A DNA stretch of 38,211 bases. Source: an uncultured Pseudomonadota bacterium. Its GTDB lineage: Bacteria; Pseudomonadota; Alphaproteobacteria; RF32; CAG-239. Made by a program: the position numbers and the translations under genes. Under the pieces are notes generated by a model. That model saw only the letters and a list, made by a program, of their open reading frames with translations, ran no database searches and was not told the DNA's origin. Positions 1-7,044 of this stretch are shown one piece after another. Position 1 is the stretch's first letter. Every line of letters starts with the position of its first letter. The stretch lies in assembly GCA_949290295.1 (NCBI GenBank), contig CASERH010000007.1, forward strand, positions 1-38,211, given 5' to 3'.

Positions 1-39
1 GTTGGATCTCATGGACGCTGTTAATGATATTTCTGACAT
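1..39 (-). CDS. Flagellin, N-terminal fragment cut by the window edge
   Basis: The reverse strand from base 39 reads ATG followed by 12 codons giving MSEISLTASMRSN. This matches the start of Rhodospirillales-type flagellins, where the N-terminal D0 helix commonly begins MSDISLTASMR. A GGAG Shine-Dalgarno lies about 7 bases upstream, which supports the start. The rest of the gene lies outside the window. Position directly downstream of flbT, on the same strand, supports a flagellar filament role. Only 13 residues are visible, so the family call rests on this signature plus context. Confidence 0.8.
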   Translation of the reverse strand, partial: MSEISLTASMRSN

Positions 40-103
40 GGCTTTTCTCCAAATACTGTGGACACATTATAACTTGCGGCATCTTTCTGACGCTACAGGT
101 TAT

Positions 104-132
104 ATAATAGCATAAAACCTCACCTGGTTCAA
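104..132 (-). promoter_or_regulatory. Probable promoter of the flagellin gene
   Basis: On the reverse strand TTGAAC (127-132) is followed after 17 bases by TATTAT (104-109), a good housekeeping-type arrangement. Transcription would begin near base 97, giving a leader of about 58 nt before the flagellin ATG. In Caulobacter FlbT acts on the flagellin mRNA leader, so this segment is the candidate target. I saw no clear sigma-28 or sigma-54 motif here. Confidence 0.5.
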
Positions 133-179
133 TACTTATCTGTTATCCTATCTCAAAATTAGTAAAAAAAGCCTTAAAT

Positions 180-578
180 CTACAACTTAGGATTTAAAAT
201 ATCGCCAAAAGACTCATCTTCTTTTTCAAGTAAGCGAGCAGCTGCTTTGATGGCACCATAGTAGTCTGAGCGGATGATTGCTTCATTTATCGGAGCAATA
301 TAGGGAATTAGACTCGGTGCTGCATCTTGCAAATCTCTGACATAGGTCAAATACAAGTTCTGCAACTCCGTACTGCCTTTAGACAGATACATCTGCTGGA
401 CCACAAAGTAAACACGGCGGCTCGGCGTGTTGGCATCTTTCTCTCTTAAAATAAATTTCTCGCGCAAAATCGGAACATTGCCCTCTATATAAAAACGAGT
501 CCGCTCCCCATCGTTGGTTATCAGGGCCTCCCCGATAATGATACTTTCGTGCGGTTTTAATTCAATCTTTAACGGCAT
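180..578 (-). CDS. flbT: Flagellar biosynthesis repressor FlbT
   Basis: This 132-residue protein opens MPLKIELKPHE and carries the LREKD and SRRVYF(V)VQQMYL segments typical of FlbT. It has the usual family length and no membrane segment. In Caulobacter FlbT is a post-transcriptional regulator that binds flagellin mRNA leaders and couples filament synthesis to assembly. The gene immediately downstream on the same strand starts as a flagellin, which fits. The start is supported by AAGGAG about 7 bases upstream. No flaF is visible between flbT and the flagellin gene; it may lie elsewhere. Confidence 0.9.
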   Translation of the reverse strand: MPLKIELKPHESIIIGEALITNDGERTRFYIEGNVPILREKFILREKDANTPSRRVYFVVQQMYLSKGSTELQNLYLTYVRDLQDAAPSLIPYIAPINEAIIRSDYYGAIKAAARLLEKEDESFGDILNPKL

Positions 579-614
579 TTTGCGCTCCTTAGTAAAAATT
601 TTCTGATTGCGCCT

Positions 615-664
615 ATCATATAGTGATTTTTTTATTTTGCAAATCTTTATTTTTTATGTATAAC
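615..664. promoter_or_regulatory. Divergent promoters sharing one TTGCAA box
   Basis: The self-complementary hexamer TTGCAA (637-642) can be the -35 box in both directions. Leftward, a 16-base spacer leads to TATGAT (615-620) in front of flbT. Rightward, a 16-base spacer leads to TATAAC (659-664) in front of the TerB-like gene. Both spacings are seen in the sequence; promoter activity is inferred. Confidence 0.45.
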
Positions 665-698
665 TAAAATCAACTTTGTTAAACTTAAGGACTTTGTT

Positions 699-1127
699 AT
701 GACTTCTACTTTCAAGCAAGACCTGAGCGCTGAAGAACAAGAAATCTTTCTTAGGGCTCTTTTGTATATCTTGAATACCGATAAAAACTTTAAGCCCGCA
801 AAAAATGAATATCTTGTTCACCAGGCAAAAGAAATCGGTTTTCCGATGAAAAAATTGTCTGCTCTTAAACCTGCCTTGAAGCCTGAAACTATTTCTAATG
901 AGCTCTTGAAAATTCATAATGTGCGCCTACGTCGGTATTTTGTGCGCGAAATGATTATGCTCGCCATCTCTGACCATGAATTGACCGATGTCGAGATGTG
1001 CAATATCTATAAAATCGGCACGGCTATCGGTATTAAACAGGATAAAATCAACGATTTTTTCCTTTGGGCGGCTCAGGGTATTGAATGGCAGGTGGAAGGA
1101 GTCCGCTTGGTGGAGGATGATTTATAA
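699..1127 (+). CDS. TerB-like (tellurite-resistance-fold) domain protein
   Basis: A 142-residue, mostly helical soluble protein with no signal peptide. It shows two helical repeats of the TerB/DjlA-type fold: an LLYIL.TDKNF segment near residues 23-32, and an MLAISDHELTDVEM segment near residues 90-105 with the acidic D-x-x-L-x-x-x-E pattern of TerB domains. The family is broad and poorly defined in function. AAGGA lies upstream of the ATG. The ABC-F gene begins 6 bases after the stop, so the two are probably co-transcribed. There is no ter operon here, so tellurite resistance should not be assumed. Confidence 0.6.
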   Translation: MTSTFKQDLSAEEQEIFLRALLYILNTDKNFKPAKNEYLVHQAKEIGFPMKKLSALKPALKPETISNELLKIHNVRLRRYFVREMIMLAISDHELTDVEMCNIYKIGTAIGIKQDKINDFFLWAAQGIEWQVEGVRLVEDDL

Positions 1128-1133
1128 AATATT

Positions 1134-2936
1134 ATGCAAGAACCCCCGATTTTTACCTTAAAAGGTGTAAGCCTCGCGTTTGGCGACAACCAATTGTTTC
1201 AAAATGTTGAACTCTACATTAACCGCGGCGATAAAATCTCTTTGGTCGGCCGCAATGGTTCAGGCAAATCTACCTTGCTCAAAATTATTGCCGGCGTTCT
1301 TGAACCGGATAGCGGAGAAATCTTTGTTCAGCCCGGAATAAAAATTTCTTATATGCCCCAAGAGCCTGATTTTGGTAAGTGCAAAACACTGCGCGAGGTC
1401 GTACGATCCGGCTTGCCAAATTATACTCCCGAACAGGAATATAAGATCAATATCCTTATTGAGCAACTCTCCATTGCCGCCGAACAAGAGGTGGAAAGCG
1501 CCTCCGGCGGAGAAAGGCGCAAGGCCTCTCTGGCAAAAGCCCTTATCAATGAGCCGGATATTTTGCTTTTGGATGAGCCCACTAACCACTTGGATATTGC
1601 CACCATCGAAAAACTTGAAAACATCATCAAAGAATTTCAAGGCGCCGTTGTGCTCATCTCCCATGATAGAATGTTTTTATCTAACACCTCGGGAGCCACT
1701 TTTTGGCTTGACCGCGGCAAAATGCATCGAAACAATAAGGGATTCAAATTCTTTGAAGAATGGCAAGAGCAAATCATTAATCAAGAGATTATTGAGCAAA
1801 ATAACCTCAACCGCAGAATTGCCGAAGAAACCGAGTGGCTTCACAAAGGAGTCACAGCCAGACGGCGCCGCAATATGGGGCGGTTGCGCAGGCTCCAACA
1901 GCTCCGTGCCGAAAGGCGTGAACAAATCAAACAAATCGGCAACATCAACCTCAATATCGATGAGGGGGATTTTCGCTCTAAATTGGTGATTGAGGCCAAG
2001 CATATCTCAAAAGCTTTTGGCGAGCGCCAGATTATCAAAGACTTTTCTACCCGCGTTATTAAAGGAAACAAAATCGGTATTGTCGGGCCTAATGGTGCCG
2101 GAAAGACAACTCTTGTCAAGCTCTTGACCAAGCGTCTGGAGCCAGACAGCGGTTCTGTGCGTATCGGCAAAAACCTTGAAGAAGCATATTTTGATCAAAA
2201 TCGCATAACCTTGGACCCTAAGAAAACTTTGTGGCAGACTCTTTGTGATAAAGGCGACCATATCATGGTGCAAGGACATTTTCGCCATGTAGTGGCTTAC
2301 TTGAAAGACTTTTTATTTAAGCCAAGCCAGGCACATTGCCCGGTTGCCGCTCTCTCCGGCGGAGAGAAAAATCGTCTGATGCTGGCCAAGGCTCTTGCCC
2401 AACCCTCAAACTTTTTGGTTTTGGATGAGCCCACCAATGATTTGGACATGGATACTCTTGACCTTTTGCAGGAAGTACTTGATGACTATGGCGGCACAAT
2501 TCTTATTGTCAGCCACGACCGTGATTTTCTGGACAGAGTGGTTTCTTCCATCATCTATCTTAAAGGCGACGGTACTGTTTATGAGCATGCCGGCAGCTAC
2601 TCCGAGCTTTTGGAAAAAATTTCTGCAGCACCGAGCAAGCCTGCAAAAACTGAGCAGAAAAAATCTTCTGCCCCTCTTTCTGAACTCAAACAAACTTCTA
2701 AGCCTAAAAAACTTAGCTACAATCAACAACGTTTGTTGCAGGTTTTGCCTACCGAGATAGAGCAAATCGAGGCTGAAATTGCAAAGACTGAAGAGGAACT
2801 TTCAGATGCTTCTCTTTACACCGAAAATCCACAACGGTTTGATATTTTGAGTAAAAAATTGCCAGAGCTTCAGGCTCAAAAAGAAGAAAAAGAAAATCAG
2901 TGGCTGGAAATCCAGCTCCTGGCTGAAGAGCTCTAA
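1134..2936 (+). CDS. uup: ABC-F family ATPase, Uup-like
   Basis: A 600-residue protein with two ABC ATPase domains and no membrane segments. Domain 1 has Walker A GRNGSGKST (residues 39-47), signature SGGERRK (about 124) and Walker B LLLDEPTNHLD (about 142). Domain 2 has GPNGAGKTT (about 318), LSGGEKN (about 405) and LVLDEPTNDLD (about 427). The linker between the domains is rich in Arg and Gln. The last 70 or so residues form a predicted coiled coil, as in Uup, which binds ribosomes or branched DNA. ABC-F proteins act on translating ribosomes rather than as transporters. Uup is preferred over EttA because of the C-terminal extension. Confidence 0.85.
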   Translation: MQEPPIFTLKGVSLAFGDNQLFQNVELYINRGDKISLVGRNGSGKSTLLKIIAGVLEPDSGEIFVQPGIKISYMPQEPDFGKCKTLREVVRSGLPNYTPEQEYKINILIEQLSIAAEQEVESASGGERRKASLAKALINEPDILLLDEPTNHLDIATIEKLENIIKEFQGAVVLISHDRMFLSNTSGATFWLDRGKMHRNNKGFKFFEEWQEQIINQEIIEQNNLNRRIAEETEWLHKGVTARRRRNMGRLRRLQQLRAERREQIKQIGNINLNIDEGDFRSKLVIEAKHISKAFGERQIIKDFSTRVIKGNKIGIVGPNGAGKTTLVKLLTKRLEPDSGSVRIGKNLEEAYFDQNRITLDPKKTLWQTLCDKGDHIMVQGHFRHVVAYLKDFLFKPSQAHCPVAALSGGEKNRLMLAKALAQPSNFLVLDEPTNDLDMDTLDLLQEVLDDYGGTILIVSHDRDFLDRVVSSIIYLKGDGTVYEHAGSYSELLEKISAAPSKPAKTEQKKSSAPLSELKQTSKPKKLSYNQQRLLQVLPTEIEQIEAEIAKTEEELSDASLYTENPQRFDILSKKLPELQAQKEEKENQWLEIQLLAEEL

Positions 2937-2939
2937 AGT

Positions 2940-3485
2940 TTATTCCAAAACCGCCTTGCCTGACAAGACTTGCTCTATTTGATATAGATTAGCACGGACC
3001 AAGGCCAACTCTTCAGGATTGTAGCTTAGCGACTTAAACTGCTTTTCTTGTGAAGCTATTATGTTTTTGAGATTGTCTGCTCCCGCTCCGGACATTGTCT
3101 TTAACAACCCGCGATTATCTTCCAGATTGTTTTGCAAAGTCGCTATTGTCGCCAGCTCTTTTAAGCGTTGCTCCATAGAGAAAAATCTTTCGGCGTTCCA
3201 GCCGTTAGCCTCCAGCCAGCGGCGAACTTGCGCAGGGATCTCGCTGTCTTGCCGCAGAGAAACTTGTGCCATTGATTTACTCAAACCCTTTTGCATAAAA
3301 TCTGACCACACGCTCAGAAAGGCGTTTATTTCCTTAACATTTAAAACATCTTCCGGTGACGGCGGTGTATCATAATTTGCGCCAAAACGGGCAATATTGC
3401 TCAACGGCGTAGTCAGTATAACGCCTAAAAAAACTAATGCAGCACATAAAATCAAAATCTTTTTACGCGTCATCTGGCCTACCAT
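2940..3485 (-). CDS. Hypothetical exported or membrane-anchored protein
   Basis: I do not recognise this 181-residue protein. After a basic MTRKK stretch it has one hydrophobic segment (about residues 9-27), consistent with an uncleaved anchor or signal sequence. The remainder is polar and helical, so a periplasmic location is likely. The ORF begins at 3485, overlapping the HAD gene stop by 7 bases; an internal ATG at 3473 gives a more usual signal sequence and is an equal candidate. It converges with the ABC-F gene, the stops lying 3 bases apart. Overlap with the HAD gene suggests translational coupling. Confidence 0.65.
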   Translation of the reverse strand: MVGQMTRKKILILCAALVFLGVILTTPLSNIARFGANYDTPPSPEDVLNVKEINAFLSVWSDFMQKGLSKSMAQVSLRQDSEIPAQVRRWLEANGWNAERFFSMEQRLKELATIATLQNNLEDNRGLLKTMSGAGADNLKNIIASQEKQFKSLSYNPEELALVRANLYQIEQVLSGKAVLE

Positions 3486-4339
3486 CTCAAGTTGGAAATA
3501 ACATAATCCGGAGAAGCATCATAACTGTTGGACAGCTCTCTGGTTTTAGCAACATCGGGGATATAACCCTCGCCTAAGAAATTTACATGCACGCCCTTGG
3601 AAATAAGAGCAGAATCCCATCCAAGCATGACCGCGCCTTTGATGTCGGTGGCAATATTGTCGCCAATCACTAAGATGTTTCCGGGGTCGGCAATTCCATC
3701 CAGGCAATATTTGAAAATATTAATATCCGGCTTGCCTAGTGTGACAATTCTGCCGCCAATAACCGCATATTGCTCAGCTAAAGCTCCTGGGGCCAAACAA
3801 ATTTTGCCATCCTTAAAACAAGAGGTGTCGTTGCCGGCACAGACAAACGGCAATCCCAGTGCTGCGGCCTGTTCTAAAACGGGACGATAGGTATCTGCCG
3901 TATCATTTACATCTGCCACCGTATCCATATATAGGAAATGAGCGGCAGAGATATTAGCTACCTGCACAAAACCAAGTCCGGCAAAAACACTCTTGTCCGC
4001 CGAAGACCCCAAATGATAATAATTGGTTCCCAAGGCTCCGTAATTGCCGCTGCCGTGTTTTAGTTTATAGTGTAAAATTTCACCCGCACTCATGATGCAG
4101 CTGAAAATTTGCGGATTAATACCATTTTGCTGCAGCCACTCGGCTATGGTTGCCACGCGCCAGGCCATGTTGGTTAAGAGCACAATTTTTTTGCCTCTGG
4201 CCGCAAGGTTGCGCAGAGCATCTGCCGCAGCGGGCAGAATGCTGCCGCCTTCATATAAAACACCGTTAAAACCTAGGACAAATGTGTCGTAGTTGTCTGC
4301 GGTTTTGGACAGATTAACTATGGGCTTTATCATCTTCAT
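3479..4339 (-). CDS. HAD-superfamily class IIA-like protein lacking the motif I aspartate
   Basis: A 286-residue protein resembling the alphaproteobacterial class IIA HAD subgroup related to NagD-type phosphatases. Seen motifs are LLTN (motif II, about residues 54-57), LGKPDINIFKY (the GKP of motif III, about 200) and VIGDNIATDIKGA (motif IV, about 222-234). Motif I should read D-x-W-G-V or D-x-D-G-V with Asp as nucleophile. Here residues 22-27 read LGFNGV, so Gly23 (codon GGT) sits where the nucleophile should be. If correct, this is a pseudo-phosphatase or has another role. The ORF is otherwise intact and of normal length. Confidence 0.75.
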   Translation of the reverse strand: MKMIKPIVNLSKTADNYDTFVLGFNGVLYEGGSILPAAADALRNLAARGKKIVLLTNMAWRVATIAEWLQQNGINPQIFSCIMSAGEILHYKLKHGSGNYGALGTNYYHLGSSADKSVFAGLGFVQVANISAAHFLYMDTVADVNDTADTYRPVLEQAAALGLPFVCAGNDTSCFKDGKICLAPGALAEQYAVIGGRIVTLGKPDINIFKYCLDGIADPGNILVIGDNIATDIKGAVMLGWDSALISKGVHVNFLGEGYIPDVAKTRELSNSYDASPDYVISNLRW

Positions 4340-4413
4340 TGCTTTTATTCCCGAACTAATTTGTTTATAAACTAGCCGAAATTATCCATATTTACAAGAA
4401 AATAAACCGAGTT

Positions 4414-5151
4414 TTACGCCTTAAATTCTGCTTTTGATAATTTTAGGATTATCTCATTGGCTAAGGTCAGCCCGAAAATGGCCGTGATGGTCGGCAAAGA
4501 GCCCATGATATTGCGGGCACCATCTTCTTGCGGAGCCAAAATTGCGGTTTGCGGCAACTTTGGCTGTTCTTTGGAGTAGACGCAAGGTACTTCTGCAAGG
4601 TTTACCCCTTGACTTTTTAACTGGTGCCTTACTTTGCGAGCCAATGCGCAATTTTGGGTTTTATCAAGTGTAGAAACGGCAATATCTGCCGGATTGGTTT
4701 TAAGCGCCGCCCCCATTGATGATATAAACGCTATTTTCTCATGCCACAAAAATTCCAGCAGCGCACATTTGGCGCTGAGCGAATCGATGGCATCCACCAC
4801 AAAATCCGGCCTGACGGCAAAAATATCTGCCAAATTATCTTTATCTACAAAGACATTTTTAATCTCCACCAAGCAGGAAGGATTTATATCTTTCACTCTG
4901 GCGGCGGCGACCTCGGTTTTAAGTTTTCCCACCGTCGAATCCAACGCCAATATCTGGCGGTTGATGTTGGTTTCATCAAAACGGTCAAAATCAACCAAAA
5001 TCAGATGCCCGATACCGCTTCTTGCCAAAGCCTCCAATGCATAGCCGCCAACCGCTCCTAAGCCTATGACCATAACAGTTGCTTGTTTTAAGCACTCCAC
5101 CCCCTCTTGGCCCAAAAGCATTTGCGTGCGCATAAACCTTTTATCTGACAT
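4414..5151 (-). CDS. tcdA: tRNA threonylcarbamoyladenosine dehydratase TcdA
   Basis: A 245-residue member of the ThiF/MoeB/E1-like family. It has the nucleotide-binding GLGAVGG (residues 30-36), a VDFDRFDETNINRQ segment (E1 Asp and N-x-x-R-Q) and the VVDAIDSLSAK segment. TcdA uses ATP to cyclise t6A at position 37 of ANN-decoding tRNAs to the ct6A hydantoin. The length fits TcdA (also called CsdL) rather than ThiF. The start overlaps the end of tatD by 11 bases, which indicates an operon. A small chance remains that the substrate differs within the E1-like family. Confidence 0.85.
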   Translation of the reverse strand: MSDKRFMRTQMLLGQEGVECLKQATVMVIGLGAVGGYALEALARSGIGHLILVDFDRFDETNINRQILALDSTVGKLKTEVAAARVKDINPSCLVEIKNVFVDKDNLADIFAVRPDFVVDAIDSLSAKCALLEFLWHEKIAFISSMGAALKTNPADIAVSTLDKTQNCALARKVRHQLKSQGVNLAEVPCVYSKEQPKLPQTAILAPQEDGARNIMGSLPTITAIFGLTLANEIILKLSKAEFKA

Positions 5152-5869
5152 CTATGAACTCCCGTGAATTTTTATAAACTTCCGCCGCCAGCTCTTTAAG
5201 TTCCATGTTTTTGCATTCGGCCACATCTTTTGCCAAGGCCGGAATATCTGTCGGATTCCCCTGATAGGGGCCATCGCTTTCAAACAGCAACTTTTGCAAC
5301 GGAACCTCTTGCGCCAGTTCTTTGAAATTTTTTCGTATTCGTGTTTTGGGGCAAAAAGAAATATAAGCGCCAAAACTCAAAGCCCTCCTTAAAAGTTCTA
5401 CACTTCCACTAAAAGAGTGAAGGACGAACTTTACCTCTTTTAAAATTGGCCAAAACGCCTCCAACCAATCTTGTACTTTCACCGCATGTACCAGTAAAGG
5501 TCTGTTATATTCTTTTGCCAGGCGGATATGCTCAGCAAAAATTTCTTTTTGAAGCTCCGAAGGTACGTCTTTTAAGCGGTCAAGCCCACATTCTCCCACC
5601 AGCGCTTGTGGATTTTGCTCCAGCAGTTTTTGCAAATTTTTATGCCAATCTTTTGAACAATCCTGCAAATACCACGGATGCAAGCCCAAAGCCGGCACAA
5701 CTCTGCCCGGAAATTCTTCTGCCAATTCACACACTGCCTGCCAATCACCCTCTTTGGTGGCGGCACAAACGACCTCCTCAACCCCTTGCTTGCTTATCTC
5801 GGCAAGAAATTGCGGTGCATTGTTTGACTTATAGTCTTGCAAGTGGATATGGGTATCAATAAACTGCAT
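5141..5869 (-). CDS. tatD: TatD-family metal-dependent hydrolase
   Basis: A 242-residue TIM-barrel amidohydrolase of the TatD/YcfH type. Visible metal ligands are the N-terminal HIH (in IDTHIHLQDY, residues 4-13), Glu in GECGLD (about 92-97), His in LLVHA (about 125-129), His in VLHSFSG (about 149-155) and Asp in FESDGPY (about 195-201). TatD proteins have Mg2+-dependent DNase or deoxyribonuclease activity. No tat export genes are nearby. It precedes tcdA, which overlaps it, and is divergent from alr with only 45 bases between. Confidence 0.88.
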   Translation of the reverse strand: MQFIDTHIHLQDYKSNNAPQFLAEISKQGVEEVVCAATKEGDWQAVCELAEEFPGRVVPALGLHPWYLQDCSKDWHKNLQKLLEQNPQALVGECGLDRLKDVPSELQKEIFAEHIRLAKEYNRPLLVHAVKVQDWLEAFWPILKEVKFVLHSFSGSVELLRRALSFGAYISFCPKTRIRKNFKELAQEVPLQKLLFESDGPYQGNPTDIPALAKDVAECKNMELKELAAEVYKNSREFIDVR

Positions 5870-5914
5870 TTTAGATTTTTCGTTAAAAAATTTTGATTCG
5901 GATTGTAGGTAATT

Positions 5915-7009
5915 ATGAGTATTTTGACAAGACCAATTTTGGAAATTGACTTAAACAACTTATTGGCAAACTATCAATTGTTGGAAAAAATTGCTCCGCA
6001 CGCCACTCCGGCAGCAGTCGTCAAAGATGATGCCTATGGCTTGGGAGCCGCTGTCGTTGCGCCTTTGCTCTATGAAAAGGCACAATGCCGCAACTTTTTT
6101 GTGGCTCATGCCGTTGAGGGGCAAAGAATTGCCGACAAACTGCCGCAGGCAAAAATTTATGTCTTGCAGGGAATCGGGGAGGATTGTTTGGATATTTTTC
6201 AACAAGTGCCGCAGCTGATCCCTGTCATCAGCAGTCCGGAGATGTTTGAATTTTGGAAAAGCAACCGCCTGCCAAACAGAAAACCGGTTATTCATATTGA
6301 GACCGGATTAAACCGCCTGGGCTTTAGGGAGCATGACCTTAAAGCCTTGAGCGATGCCGACCTGTCTGAGTTTTCAATGGTGATGTCTCACCTGGCTTGC
6401 GGTGATGAAAAAGACCACTTTATGAATGCTCATCAGTTAGAGACTTTTGAGCAGCTCAAAAACATCTATTTTCCTGACCTGCCGGCTTCTCTTTCGGCCT
6501 CCGACGGTGTCTTTTTGGGCGAGAAATTTCATTGGAACATGGTGCGTTTGGGCGCTGCCATGTATGGTATCAACACCGCACCTTACCGCCTCAACCAGAT
6601 GCAGAACGTGGTGCGCATCAAAGCTCCCGTGTTGCAAATCGAACCCTTACCCAAGGGCGAATTTGTCGGCTATTCCGCTACTTATCGGGCAAGTTCGGAT
6701 CGCAAGATTGCCATTGTTTCTATCGGATATGGAGATGGTTTGCCCCGTTCTCTTTCCAATGTGGGCAAAGTTTATTTCAAAGTCCGTGGCAAACTCCACG
6801 AATGTAGGGTTATCGGCCGGATGTCCATGGACAACCTTATTTGTGATGTGACCGAGGCAGAAGGCTTGGAAGTCGGCGATTTTGCTTATATTGCCGATGA
6901 TTTCTACACTCTTGATGATATGGCAAGAGATGCCGGCACTATTTCTTATGAGATTATGTCACGCGTAGGCAAAAACACTCGTTATATTCGAAAATATATC
7001 GGGCAATAA
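5915..7009 (+). CDS. alr: Alanine racemase
   Basis: A 364-residue PLP enzyme of fold type III that interconverts L- and D-alanine for peptidoglycan synthesis. The PLP lysine is Lys37 in AAVVKDDAYGLG (usually VKADAYGHG, so the motif is slightly varied). The GYSATYRA segment near residues 252-259 corresponds to the region holding the catalytic tyrosine, and the IGYGDG and RMSMDN motifs follow. Length is normal. It stands alone on its strand and ends at a bidirectional terminator. D-Ala supply connects it with the VanX-domain protein at 22300, though nothing here shows co-regulation. Confidence 0.93.
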   Translation: MSILTRPILEIDLNNLLANYQLLEKIAPHATPAAVVKDDAYGLGAAVVAPLLYEKAQCRNFFVAHAVEGQRIADKLPQAKIYVLQGIGEDCLDIFQQVPQLIPVISSPEMFEFWKSNRLPNRKPVIHIETGLNRLGFREHDLKALSDADLSEFSMVMSHLACGDEKDHFMNAHQLETFEQLKNIYFPDLPASLSASDGVFLGEKFHWNMVRLGAAMYGINTAPYRLNQMQNVVRIKAPVLQIEPLPKGEFVGYSATYRASSDRKIAIVSIGYGDGLPRSLSNVGKVYFKVRGKLHECRVIGRMSMDNLICDVTEAEGLEVGDFAYIADDFYTLDDMARDAGTISYEIMSRVGKNTRYIRKYIGQ

Positions 7010-7036
7010 AAAACCGGGGAATTTCCCCGGTTTTTT
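7008..7036. terminator. Bidirectional terminator between alr and the 1084-residue protein
   Basis: A near-perfect palindrome (ACCGGGGAA / TTCCCCGGT) is flanked by an A-run on the left and a T-run on the right. It can stop transcription in either direction and serves the two convergent genes. It overlaps the last bases of the alr stop codon. Confidence 0.9.
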
Positions 7037-7044
7037 ATTTTTTG

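Noticed and set aside
654..917. 87-codon reverse ORF opposite the TerB-like gene
   Set aside because: Antisense to a better-supported gene, with no ribosome site and no recognisable product.
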